The position numbers were made by a program, and so were the translations under genes. The notes beneath the pieces were generated by a model, which worked only from the letters and a program-made list of their open reading frames with translations, ran no database searches and was not told where the DNA came from. This document shows, in pieces, positions 26,018 to 33,956 of a DNA stretch of 64,000 nt. Source of the stretch: G963663315 sp965116335 (GTDB lineage: Bacteria; Pseudomonadota; Gammaproteobacteria; Arenicellales; Poriferihabitantaceae); the NCBI GenBank assembly GCA_965116335.1, contig OZ220677.1, forward strand, positions 2,418,001-2,482,000, given 5' to 3'. The number at the start of each line of letters is the position of its first letter. Within the stretch, counting starts at the first letter, position 1.

Positions 26018-27079
26018 TGACCCGCCAACCCGACAAGAGAAATCTCAAGATGAATTCCATTAAGCTGAAACTTTCCGCGCTTCTGATTGCCCTGCTTGTG
26101 CTACCGTCATGTGGCGGAGGTGGTAGTGGTAGTGTTAACCCTGATCCTCCTCCTGAGATTCCTCCTGAGGTTGTTGTCCAACCTCCAACCAAATTTTATG
26201 GTGCTTACAGATACGGCACCATTGGCTCGAGGAATTGTTCGGATGGCTGGGCCGTAGGTGTCGCAACAGGCTATTCCAGCTCAAGCACGGCGGCTTCCGC
26301 TGCAAAGAACGAATGCAGGCGCGGTGGTGGGGGTGGCTGCGGTGATGAATTGATATTCGGGAGCGCATATATATACGAATGCTTAGCGGTATCGTTCGGC
26401 ACGAAAGTCGGTAGTTGTAGTATTCTCTTTCGTCACGGGGCGACTCTTACAGCGGCCAGAAGTGCTGCGTTGTCCGCATGTCAGAGTGAGTTTTCAACAT
26501 GCGAGATTGAAGTGTCCGAGTGTTCGACATCGGGGCCAGCGGATTCATTTTATCGGATAATTCGCACAGGTGATACCGGAGGCAGTAATACAGGCGGCGG
26601 CAATACCGGAAGTGGTAACACGGGTGGGAGCAATACCGGCGGCGGAAGCAGTGGTGGCGGCAATACCGGAGGGGGCAACACGAGCAGTAATCAGGCACCG
26701 GTTGTCAGAGGGGGCTTCAGTGATGCCACGGTCCAGCAAGGGAAGGAAACCACCTATTCAAACGTGTCCCGATCTTTCTCGGACCCGGACGACGACCGGC
26801 TGACAATTACCGCCACGTCGAGCCATCCGTCCTTTGCGACTGCGAGGATTTCCGGGGATACGCTGTACGTCCGGGGCGTGCAGGCGTTCACCAGCGGCAG
26901 CGGCCCGGTCAGAATCACCGTTACCGCCACTGACCCCGATGGACGTTACGCAAGCACCAGTTTTGACGTGCGGGTTACTGCCGCGCCCCGCCAATGGGGG
27001 TATTATGCCATTACCGGGAGCAGCTGTACGGGTAGGCGGCGTGGATGGTCACTTAATAATGGATATTCAGACCAGGCTA
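26017..27079 (+). pseudogene. DUF4189 repeat lipoprotein, 5' part, interrupted by IS630
   Basis: Signal with lipobox (LLVLPSC near residue 32; the ATG at 26050 is an alternative start). A DUF4189-like Cys-rich domain (about 60-170) is followed by a Gly/Asn/Thr-rich linker of GGGNTG-type repeats (about 185-225), a cadherin-like domain (SFSDPDDDRLTITATSSHPS), and the start of a second DUF4189 domain that stops at GYSDQAS where the IS630 element enters. Removing 27080-28298 and one TA joins it in frame to 28301-28524, giving an intact protein of about 428 residues. A short read-through tail currently ends at 27111. Confidence 0.85.
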
Positions 27080-27087
27080 GTGTCTCG

Positions 27088-27750
27088 TCATATTTCCTGT
27101 GTCGGATATAGTCGTTTTAGTTTGATGCGTGCGTCCTCAGTTGTGAACTGCCAATCCACCTGAGTCTGTAGGCGGTCCCGTGAGGCTTGCCAGGCAGCGA
27201 CTTCACGTGCGAGTATATCCATACGGTCGATACGCCGATTCAGGCATTGGCGGTTCATGACGTTGAGTTCGATTTCAGCCACATTCAGCCAACTACCGTG
27301 CTTTGGGGTATAAACGAACTCGAATCGGTCCCATAGTGCCTTGGCTTGTGCCGGTGGGTAGGCTTCATAGAATGCACCGGGACGGTGGGTATTGAGATTG
27401 TCCATGACCAGGGTGATGCGGGTGGCATCCCGATAGTGTGCGGCAATGTCGGAGAGGAACTGCGCCCAATCGGTTCGGGTTCTGCGTTCGGTCACTTGGG
27501 TCATCCGCTTGCCAGCCAAAGGTTCGGTGGCCATGAAGACATTGCAGGTTCCACAACGCTGGTACTCGTAGTCGTATCGGGCGGGCTGTCCCGGACCCAT
27601 GGCAACCGGCGCACGAGTCTCCCGAATCAATTGGCGCGGTGTCTCGTCCATGCACACCACCGGGAAAGCGGCATCGTAGGGACGCCGGTAAACATCCAGA
27701 ACCTTTTCCATCGCGGCGACGAACTCGGCGTTGCCTTGTGGCGGAATCAC
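27088..27750 (-). CDS. IS630 transposase, DDE catalytic part (second frame)
   Basis: A 220-residue product beginning IPPQGNAEFVAAMEKVLDV, with the catalytic PVVCMDETPRQLI (first Asp), ITLVMDNLNTHRPGAFYE (second Asp) and FVYTPKHGSWLNVAEIELNV (Glu). It overlaps the first frame by 4 bases and is expected to be made mainly as a -1 frameshift fusion at the A8 run at 27782-27789. Confidence 0.88.
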   Translation of the reverse strand: MIPPQGNAEFVAAMEKVLDVYRRPYDAAFPVVCMDETPRQLIRETRAPVAMGPGQPARYDYEYQRCGTCNVFMATEPLAGKRMTQVTERRTRTDWAQFLSDIAAHYRDATRITLVMDNLNTHRPGAFYEAYPPAQAKALWDRFEFVYTPKHGSWLNVAEIELNVMNRQCLNRRIDRMDILAREVAAWQASRDRLQTQVDWQFTTEDARIKLKRLYPTQEI

Positions 27751-28223
27751 CCACCCGACCCGCCGCCATGGCTTGAGTTCGTTTTTTTTAGAACCCGGCG
27801 CACGGTTTCATGGGACACCGCATCAATGTAACCCAGTTCCACAACCCGGTCGGCCAAAAGCCGCAACGACCATTGCGCGTAACCCGCCGGAGCTTCACCA
27901 CAGGCCAAAGCCACCAGACGCGCCTCGAATTCACCGTCAGCCTTACGAATATAGGTGAGCCTGCGCCCTTGGCGGCCTCCTAGCGCCGCATCCAGACCTT
28001 CTTCCACAAACCGCTTCTTCACTCGACCCACCTTGCGCATGCTGATACGGAGTATGTCCGAAATGGCTTCCCCAGTGGAATGCCGATCATTGAACTCCCC
28101 TGCATCGCAGTTGAGCAGGATCAATGCATTGATCACCTTTTGCGACCGATGCGAACCCTTGTTCGTGATACTCGTCAATTCATCCCGCTCCGCTTCGTCC
28201 AACGTCACCCTATAGCGTTTCAT
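27747..28223 (-). CDS. IS630 transposase, DNA-binding part (first frame)
   Basis: A 158-residue product beginning MKRYRVTLDEAERDELTSIT, with helix-turn-helix segments ISDILRISMRKVGRVKKRFV and AGYAQWSLRLLADRVVELGY. At the end it reads RRVLKKTNSSHGG then stops. A -1 shift on CTAAAAAAAAC restores KKNELKPWRRVGW and continues into the catalytic frame. Confidence 0.88.
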   Translation of the reverse strand: MKRYRVTLDEAERDELTSITNKGSHRSQKVINALILLNCDAGEFNDRHSTGEAISDILRISMRKVGRVKKRFVEEGLDAALGGRQGRRLTYIRKADGEFEARLVALACGEAPAGYAQWSLRLLADRVVELGYIDAVSHETVRRVLKKTNSSHGGGSGG

Positions 28224-28298
28224 ACATTCAACCTCGTCTTAACAAGAAAACGAGGAATCTATCATACTATATCCGACATATCATGCATGACGGGACAC

Positions 28299-28524
28299 TA
28301 GTGCTAACAGCGTTCTTCGTTCCGTGTGCAGTAGTAGGGGTGGGTGCCCTACTGGAGACACATTTTCAAACAATTGTGTTGGGGTCGCTACGTCGGATAG
28401 GTGTGGCTATGCTGTTAGGTGGGGGAGCTCTGAAGCATCCGCCCAGAATTTAGCGTTAGCGGCGTGTCGAAACAATGGGGGTAGTAACTGCAGGAGTGCG
28501 GCTAGATGTGCAGGCAACCCTTGA
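28299..28524 (+). pseudogene. DUF4189 repeat lipoprotein, 3' part after IS630
   Basis: After the second TA copy the frame ANSVLRSVCSSRGGCPTGD runs to CAGNP and a stop at 28524. It completes the second DUF4189-like domain (CGYAVRWGSSEASAQNLALA followed by a Cys-rich tail). Alone it has only an internal ATG at 28324 and no signal peptide, so it is probably not expressed as a functional product. Confidence 0.82.
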
Positions 28525-28569
28525 CAACCATCTTGTCGGTTACGAAATGCAAACGTTTTGGAGTGGCAT

Positions 28570-28619
28570 TTGAACACATCCAAATATGCGAGGCTGGTCA
28601 AGACTTCCAAAGACACGGA
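28570..28619 (+). pseudogene. Fragment of a Fic-family C-terminal domain
   Basis: Fifty bases encode NTSKYARLVKTSKDT, the start of the winged-helix tail of DUF4172-type Fic proteins. The bases match 34082-34130 with about four differences. The flanks are unrelated, so this is an isolated remnant. Confidence 0.6.
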
Positions 28620-28719
28620 ACCTGGACAGTCACACCAGTTAATGGTGCCGTTTTTACCGTTGAATTTGTGAATGGCGTAAGGCAAAACTAAAATTTCAGT
28701 ATATACAAAACAAACTTAA

Positions 28720-28743
28720 AGCCGGGGTGCCCCGGCTTTTTTT
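28720..28743 (+). terminator. Intrinsic terminator after the lipoprotein operon
   Basis: AGCCGGG and CCCGGCT pair across a 4-base GTGC loop and are followed by seven T. It lies about 200 bases after the stop of the interrupted DUF4189 gene and probably ends the lpoB operon. Confidence 0.85.
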
Positions 28744-28872
28744 GTGCCCATCCAGCGCGTCTCACCCCTATAGGGCAGGGCCTAAAAATCGCGTGAGCGG
28801 ACTTACAGGGCCGAAAAATCCGGCAATTTGGAAAATTTGTCAATTTCAGGTAAAAGGCAGTAAAATCAAAAG

Positions 28873-29112
28873 ATGAAACCGGGACGGGCTGGCTTCATAA
28901 TTTGTCTGGTTGCGAAGGTGCAAACTTCCAACCAACGACCGGGTGGCCCCATGCGATACCTGGACGCGGTAGAGGGCTATATGTCCGAGCGGATCGGGGC
29001 TGATCCTGGATATGCCGGACTACTGGCGAAAACCCCACTTCATGACCATTGGCAGGTACTAGGCGGGCCGGGATACCCCTACGCATCGGTAATTGCAGAT
29101 TCTGTGTCGTAG
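28873..29112 (+). CDS. Hypothetical protein, possibly a truncated gene
   Basis: The frame gives 79 residues; the more convincing part begins at the ATG at 28951 (MRYLDAVEGYMSERIGADPG). The last residues are encoded by repeat B, and the stop lies in the repeat, which suggests a gene cut off by the repeat cluster. I recognise no family. The stretch 28744-28872 before it holds no gene that I can support. Confidence 0.25.
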   Translation: MKPGRAGFIICLVAKVQTSNQRPGGPMRYLDAVEGYMSERIGADPGYAGLLAKTPLHDHWQVLGGPGYPYASVIADSVS

Positions 29113-29249
29113 GGGACGGTCTCCGTGCCGTCCCGCAACCGCCGGAACACGCATCAAAGATAGCGGGCGACCACAGAGGGTCGCCCCTACGATTACGTTA
29201 CGCACAGCATCCGAATGGTTGTGGATTCCCGTTTCTACGGGAATGACGG
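29108..29249. repeat. Repeat B and repeat A with argC-downstream duplication
   Basis: B (29108-29191) has CGTAGGGGACGG and CGCCCCTACG ends. It is followed by TTACGTTACGCACAGCATCC and repeat A (29219-29249), the same order of bases that follows argC at 20875. The right part therefore duplicates the argC downstream region. Confidence 0.8.
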
Positions 29250-29316
29250 AGGGAGCGGGGGTTCTCAGTGAGTAATTGAAAGGCCGGTTGCCTGGCGGCT
29301 TTTTTGTCGAGTGCGA

Positions 29317-29556
29317 TCAAAATCGACCTGCCTTGCGCTTGATCGTGCTATTCATGTCTTCAATACTGACTGGTCTTTTGGGTTTGGGTACTGAACCTTT
29401 CAGGGTGTTTAGTGGTTTCTTGACAGGTATCAGATTGATCAGCCCGTCTTCATCTTCAATGAAGCTGATTTTGTCACCGGCATGCAGGTTAAGCTGATCC
29501 CGAATGTTCTTCGGAATAGTGATTTGGCCTTTGCTGGTGATGGTTGCGGTAATCAT
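29317..29556 (-). CDS. AbrB/MazE-type DNA-binding protein, orphan antitoxin-like
   Basis: A 79-residue protein with the swapped-hairpin AbrB motif MITATITSKGQITIPKNIRD followed by LNLHAGDKISFIEDEDGLI. Such proteins are usually VapB-like antitoxins with a downstream VapC. Here no PIN-domain frame follows; repeats start at once. Either the toxin has been lost or this is a stand-alone regulator. Divergent from the XRE gene at 29653. Confidence 0.75.
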   Translation of the reverse strand: MITATITSKGQITIPKNIRDQLNLHAGDKISFIEDEDGLINLIPVKKPLNTLKGSVPKPKRPVSIEDMNSTIKRKAGRF

Positions 29557-29652
29557 AATGGCTATCTGGCTTGTCTGATTTGTATCAGGATATATCTTAC
29601 ATCAAAGTAAGGACAGATTGTTTAATGTACAAATCAGTAGGAGGCTTTCCAA

Positions 29653-30003
29653 ATGGCAAATGAAGACAACCAGGTATCAGATATTCATATCACAGAGGGC
29701 TCTATCTATGATGTGACTCATGCGTCCGACGTCAAGACTGCACAGGCCATGCGGATCAAGGCCGACCTGGTGATGCAGATCGAAGCGATTCAGCACAAGC
29801 GAGGTCTCACCCAAACACAGATGGCGAATCTGTTGGGCATTAAGCAGCCGGATGTTTCTGATATGTTGCGTGGGCGTTTCCGCAAATATTCAGTCGGCAA
29901 AATCCTTGATTTTTTGACCCTGTTAAATCGAGATGTGACGATCGTGGTAACCCCTCACCCTATCCGCGATGAGCCCGGCACCCTGCGTGTGTCCATCGCC
30001 TGA
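29653..30003 (+). CDS. XRE-family HigA-like regulator
   Basis: A 116-residue protein with a Cro/C1-type helix-turn-helix (KRGLTQTQMANLLGIKQPDV followed by SDMLRGRFRKYSVGKILDFL) and the ending RDVTIVVTPH typical of HigA2-type antitoxins. An AGGAGG ribosome site precedes the ATG. A HigB-like toxin would normally lie just upstream; it is absent here, so this may be another orphan antitoxin. The argC-tail copy begins 25 bases after the stop. Confidence 0.72.
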   Translation: MANEDNQVSDIHITEGSIYDVTHASDVKTAQAMRIKADLVMQIEAIQHKRGLTQTQMANLLGIKQPDVSDMLRGRFRKYSVGKILDFLTLLNRDVTIVVTPHPIRDEPGTLRVSIA

Positions 30004-30028
30004 ATCCGAACCGTGCCGACCACTTCGT

Positions 30029-30127
30029 TGGTAAAGGGCGCCGCCGGTCAGGCCATCCAGAACATGAACCTGATGTCAGGATTCGAGGAAACCACCGGCC
30101 TTACGGACATCGCGCTGGTTCCCTGAT
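30029..30127 (+). pseudogene. Exact 99-bp copy of the argC 3' end
   Basis: Identical to 20777-20875. In the argC frame it encodes VKGAAGQAIQNMNLMSG and the last 12 residues with the stop. There is no start and no upstream argC sequence, so it is a fragment. It is the right-hand member of the direct repeat that brackets the lipoprotein operon. Confidence 0.95.
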
Positions 30128-30213
30128 CAAATGATGTCATAGAGCCAAACAACCCCCGCATCCAACCCCAATTCTGCTATAATCCGCAACCGCTACCTGT
30201 AAGGAATGTCAAA

Positions 30214-30852
30214 ATGACCACCACCGTACCCACTCCAGACGAAATCTGGGCGATTTTGGAAAGAACTGCCGCTGCCCAGGAGGAAGGCGCCGCCAGAGAA
30301 GATGCCAGACATGAAAAAGCCATGCAGGAAATAGCAGAAATCCGCGCTATGCAGCGAGAGACGGCTGCGGAAATGAAGGAAACCGACAGACGAATGAAAG
30401 AAACCGACAAGCAGATCAAAAAGAACGAAGCTTCTTTTAACAGCCGGTGGGGACGGTTGGTGGAGAGTCTGGTAGAGGGGGATTTGGTTGCGATGTTACA
30501 GGAGAAGGGCGTTCATGTGTACCAGATTTACCGGAATGTTTCACAAAACGGCTACGGGGATAACTTTGAATATGACATTATTGCGGCCAATGGTCAGGAA
30601 ATTGTAGTGGTTGAAGTCAAGACCACCTTGAAGGCGCAGGATGTCAAGGATTTTCTGGTCAGTATGGGTAAGGTTACGACTCGCATGCCGCGTTTTAAGA
30701 AAAACACCGTCTATGGAGCGATGGCCTGGTTAAAATCTGATGAACAAGCGCATGTTTATGCAGAGAAACAGGGATTATTCGTGATCAGAGCCACCGGCAA
30801 CAGCGCCAGCATCATCAATAAGGACAATTTCAAACCACAAGTATTCGCCTGA
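30214..30852 (+). CDS. DUF3782-type protein: coiled coil plus PD-(D/E)XK-like nuclease domain
   Basis: A 212-residue protein. Residues about 15-75 form a charged coiled coil (IRAMQRETAAEMKETDRRMK). The C-terminal domain has FEYDIIAANGQEIVVVEVKT, the D...EVK pattern of restriction-like nuclease folds, followed by FKKNTVYGAMAWLKS. Proteins of this type are widespread but uncharacterised. They often occur in repeat-rich accessory regions, as here. Nuclease activity is inference from the motif. Confidence 0.68.
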   Translation: MTTTVPTPDEIWAILERTAAAQEEGAAREDARHEKAMQEIAEIRAMQRETAAEMKETDRRMKETDKQIKKNEASFNSRWGRLVESLVEGDLVAMLQEKGVHVYQIYRNVSQNGYGDNFEYDIIAANGQEIVVVEVKTTLKAQDVKDFLVSMGKVTTRMPRFKKNTVYGAMAWLKSDEQAHVYAEKQGLFVIRATGNSASIINKDNFKPQVFA

Positions 30853-30867
30853 CCAGGCCAATCATTC

Positions 30868-31110
30868 CGTCAATTCCTGCGAAAGCGGGAATCCACAATA
30901 ATATGGAGGTTGCGGTTACCCGTCATCGTAGGGGCGCCCCTTGTGGGTGCCCGCAACCGTTGACTCGCGTTCCGATCATTCGCGGGAGAGTACAAGACCC
31001 TCCCCTACAACATCATTTCGACCTTGCACCAACATCATCCCCCACCCGCTCCCCGGTCTGCGGGTGGAGTGATTATCATAATGGTTGTGGATTCCCGTTT
31101 ACACGGGAAT
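30868..31110. repeat. Repeat cluster A-B-C-A, last copy split by IS481
   Basis: Inverted A (30868-30894), B (30927-31008), a C-like CCGCTCCCCGGTCTGCGGGTGG segment and a second A (from 31085). The IS481 element inserted in the right arm of this last A; its GGAATGACGG continues at 32160. Confidence 0.75.
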
Positions 31111-32159
31111 TGTAAATGTTCAGTAATTCGCTGACAGAATCGAGGTATTTAGAAACCCGACTGTGGAAGCGAAGACATGCGAAACAATAGCCAGGACAAG
31201 ACCCTTTATCGGAACTACATTGCCAAGTGGAAATTCATGATTCAAGAGTATGAGTTGGTCAAGCAGCACAAGCATCCGACCTTTCGTTTTGTGTCCGACT
31301 TTTACACTTTCCATCAAACCAACCGGCAGACCTTTTTAAAGTATTATCATCGTTTCTGCGAGAATGGTCGGGAAGAGGCTTTGCTGCCGCAGAAGCGCGG
31401 GCCGAAGTGGAAAAGCCGACGGACGTACGGGTATATTGAACAACAAGTTCTTGCGCACCGGCGTAACGGAGTCAATCGGTATGAGATCTGTGAGTTGTTG
31501 CGACCGAAACTGAAACAGTTGACGCCTTCTGCGAGTACGGTGTATCGTATTTTGAAACGATACGGGAAGAGTCGACTGAAACCCAAAATGAGCCAACGGA
31601 AACGACAGATTATCAAGCAAAAGGCTGGAGAATTGGGGCATATTGACTGTCATCATTTAAGCCGGGACCTGATTGTCAACGAGTCCGTGCGCCGCTATCT
31701 GGTCTGTGTGATCGACGATTGTACGCGGCTGGCCTGGGCGGAAGTGGTCGAAGACATCAAGAGTCTGACGGTGATGTTCAGTACCATGAGGTGCCTGAAC
31801 CGGCTACAGAGCCAATATCATATCCAGTTTGCCGAAATGATGAGCGACAACGGGGCGGAGTTTGCTTCCCGCAATCACCTTTCGACCCATCCGTTTGAGC
31901 GGATGCTGGTGGAGTTGGGCATCCGGCACCGCTATACGCGGCCTTACCGGCCGCAGACCAATGGCAAGGTGGAACGCTTCTGGCGGACCTTGAATGAGGA
32001 CCTGATCGAGGGCACGACATTTGATACCCTGACCGAGTTCCAGGAAGAGTTGGCGCAGTATCTCATCTACTACAATGAGTACCGACCACACCAAGCACTG
32101 AACGCGAAAACCCCCAAACAAATCAACCAATCTTGTCAACGAATTACTGAACACATACA
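31111..32159 (+). mobile_element. IS481-family insertion sequence, complete
   Basis: A 1049-bp element with inverted ends TGTAAATGTTCAGTAATTCG (left) and, read outward, TGTATGTGTTCAGTAATTCG (right). It is flanked by 5-bp duplications GGAAT (31106-31110 and 32160-32164). Removing the element and one GGAAT restores a perfect repeat A. Confidence 0.92.
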
Positions 32160-32166
32160 GGAATGA
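31177..32166 (+). CDS. IS481 transposase
   Basis: A 329-residue transposase. The N-terminal helix-turn-helix region includes TFLKYYHRFCENGREEALLP. The rve-type integrase core shows GHIDCHHLSRDL and YLVCVIDDCTRLAWAEVV (Asp), FAEMMSDNGAEFAS (Asp) and RPYRPQTNGKVERFWRTLNE (Glu). The family is typically 300-350 residues. The last two codons and the stop lie outside the element, in the GGAATGA of the target repeat. Confidence 0.9.
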   Translation: MRNNSQDKTLYRNYIAKWKFMIQEYELVKQHKHPTFRFVSDFYTFHQTNRQTFLKYYHRFCENGREEALLPQKRGPKWKSRRTYGYIEQQVLAHRRNGVNRYEICELLRPKLKQLTPSASTVYRILKRYGKSRLKPKMSQRKRQIIKQKAGELGHIDCHHLSRDLIVNESVRRYLVCVIDDCTRLAWAEVVEDIKSLTVMFSTMRCLNRLQSQYHIQFAEMMSDNGAEFASRNHLSTHPFERMLVELGIRHRYTRPYRPQTNGKVERFWRTLNEDLIEGTTFDTLTEFQEELAQYLIYYNEYRPHQALNAKTPKQINQSCQRITEHIQE

Positions 32167-32199
32167 CGGAGGGAGCGGCGGCTTTTTTGTCAGCAGAAG

Positions 32200-33892
32200 C
32201 CCAAATTCCGCGATAGAGATTCAGTGATGTATTTTGATGTCGTATTTTGACGGATTGGGAGTGCATATTCTGATTCAGCCAGAGTTCTGTGTCTGATCAG
32301 ACCGCCGTATAGGGATTTTTCGGGGAGTTTCAGGTTCGCAGGGGTGCCTGTGCAGGATTGGGCACCATTTTCCACTGTTTCAGACACAGCAAGCCTTGAG
32401 CATCCGAAGAGACCCTGCATGAGGGGACAGGAATGGGGGTGACAGACCGGGGCGCGAACCGGCTCACCGTATGAAGTCAGGGCGCCAGAGCGAATCGCCG
32501 GGTATGATACAGCGCTTCGGACAAGAGCGCATAATGTTCTGATTGAATCTTCAGCGTCCACTGGCGGCTGTGACAGACCACCTTGCCCGCCACACTGAAC
32601 AGTCGGTGACGCACCGTCCCGGCTCGGCGGTTCAGCCACTGTGGCGGGAGCGTGAGCCGCAACAGCGCAAACAGGTTCCAGGCGGTCGCGCACAAATGGA
32701 AATACAGTTCATTGGCATGGAAGTCGCTGCATGGCAGTCGGTCGGCTCCCATGTCCAGCTTCAACTCCTTGATGCGGTTCTCCGAGTGTTCTGCGCGCTG
32801 GTTGTACCAGTGAATCACTTCACTGTCACTCATCCGCTCCCGGTTGGTCGCTATAGCCCGGTAGATATAATCCGTATCCAATCCCACCGAATCATCCGCT
32901 TCTGGCAACCGTTGCTGACCCCGCTTCTTGCGACGCTGTGCCACCACCAGGAAGGGACGCTCCGATTTCTCCATCACGTGTACAAAACGACAACTCTCCT
33001 CTCCGGTCACCTGACCATCACGACCCAATACCGGTTGCCAGAAGGATTCCGGTCGGCTACGAATCATCTCTTTTATGCTGGCGGTCAAACGGGCTCGAAT
33101 CGCATAGGCCATCCCCCGCTTTGAAGCATAATCCAGTATCTGTGACTGATAACCCGCCGCATCTATCCGTATAGCCGATACCCGTACCCCAGCAGGCAAC
33201 CTCGATTCACAACACCGGATAAACTCCAGATTACCCTGGCTCGGGGACACATTGCCAGAACGAAACGCGACCGCAACAACCTGACCCGTCTGTTCGATGT
33301 GACCCACCATCGGCAAATAACCCCGCTCCTGTAAATAAGTCCATCGCGCTCCACGCTTGTTACACAGAACCGCCGTCGCATCCATGTCCAATGTCACTTC
33401 CCGGCAACGATGCAAGGCCGTACCCAAAAGACATCGGTTGATTCCTCCCAGTGCACGTATGCCCACTCCATCACAACCCAAACGCCGCAACCAGTCTCCC
33501 AGTGCATCCGAACTCGGTATCCTGCGAATCCCCAACAGCTTCAATAACGCCGATTCCCGACGCAAACTACGAACATCTTCCAAACAAACCGCCCCTTCGT
33601 GCAACATCAAAAGAAAGGTGCGGACATAAACCCAGGCATCATATCCACGATTACTCCCCACAGACGGAAAGTATCGCTCTGCTAATTGCGACAAACCCAA
33701 ACGATTCATGATCTCCGTAACCAGCAATAATCCACTACGTGAGGTCAACTGATCATCCGTGCAGGACACTTTATACGGTATACTCTTCATCGGCCTTGTT
33801 GTTCACCCATCCGGTGATGTTGTTTTTACAGAAATAACAGTATACAACAAGGCCACTACACTCCTTATAAATTCTCTATCGCGGAATTAGGG
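32200..33892 (-). mobile_element. IS1380-family insertion sequence, complete
   Basis: A 1693-bp element with inverted ends CCCAAATTCCGCGATAGAGA (left) and, read outward, CCCTAATTCCGCGATAGAGA (right). It is flanked by AGAAG at 32195-32199 and 33893-33897, a probable target duplication (family norm is 4 bp, so one base may be chance). About 270 bases at the left end are non-coding. Confidence 0.88.
32477..33790 (-). CDS. IS1380 transposase
   Basis: A 437-residue DDE transposase beginning MKSIPYKVSCTDDQLTSRSG. Catalytic signatures are LDMDATAVLCNKRGARWTYL (first Asp), VSAIRIDAAGYQSQIL (second Asp) and VIHWYNQRAEHSENRIKELK (Glu), the last being the YREK-like region of the IS4/IS1380 clan. The C-terminus LTLPPQWLNRRAGTVRHRLF is also typical. 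Intact by length. Confidence 0.88.
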   Translation of the reverse strand: MKSIPYKVSCTDDQLTSRSGLLLVTEIMNRLGLSQLAERYFPSVGSNRGYDAWVYVRTFLLMLHEGAVCLEDVRSLRRESALLKLLGIRRIPSSDALGDWLRRLGCDGVGIRALGGINRCLLGTALHRCREVTLDMDATAVLCNKRGARWTYLQERGYLPMVGHIEQTGQVVAVAFRSGNVSPSQGNLEFIRCCESRLPAGVRVSAIRIDAAGYQSQILDYASKRGMAYAIRARLTASIKEMIRSRPESFWQPVLGRDGQVTGEESCRFVHVMEKSERPFLVVAQRRKKRGQQRLPEADDSVGLDTDYIYRAIATNRERMSDSEVIHWYNQRAEHSENRIKELKLDMGADRLPCSDFHANELYFHLCATAWNLFALLRLTLPPQWLNRRAGTVRHRLFSVAGKVVCHSRQWTLKIQSEHYALLSEALYHTRRFALAP

Positions 33893-33910
33893 AGAAGCGT
33901 AGCGTTTGCA

Positions 33911-33943
33911 TTTGCGGTGATTAATGAGCATAATCACCGCAAA
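33911..33943. promoter_or_regulatory. Perfect inverted repeat before the Fic remnant, possible operator
   Basis: TTTGCGGTGATTA (33911-33923) and TAATCACCGCAAA (33931-33943) form a 13-bp perfect inverted repeat with a 7-base centre. It lies 13 bases before the Fic start at 33957. Fic proteins of this type end in a winged helix, so autoregulation through this site is a reasonable inference. Confidence 0.5.
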
Positions 33944-33956
33944 ATGTGCGCTGAAT

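Larger units (their letters stand above)
27080..28298 (-). mobile_element. IS630-family insertion sequence, complete
   Basis: A 1219-bp element flanked by the TA target duplication (27078-27079 and 28299-28300) and by imperfect inverted ends: GTGTCTCGTCATATTTCCTG on the left and, read outward, GTGTCCCGTCATGCATGATA on the right, both reaching TGTCGGATATAGT. The transposase is in two overlapping frames, as usual for the family. Confidence 0.93.

Noticed and set aside
32190..32693. Second minus-strand ORF of 167 codons at the IS1380 end
   Set aside because: It overlaps the transposase out of frame and extends across the element boundary.
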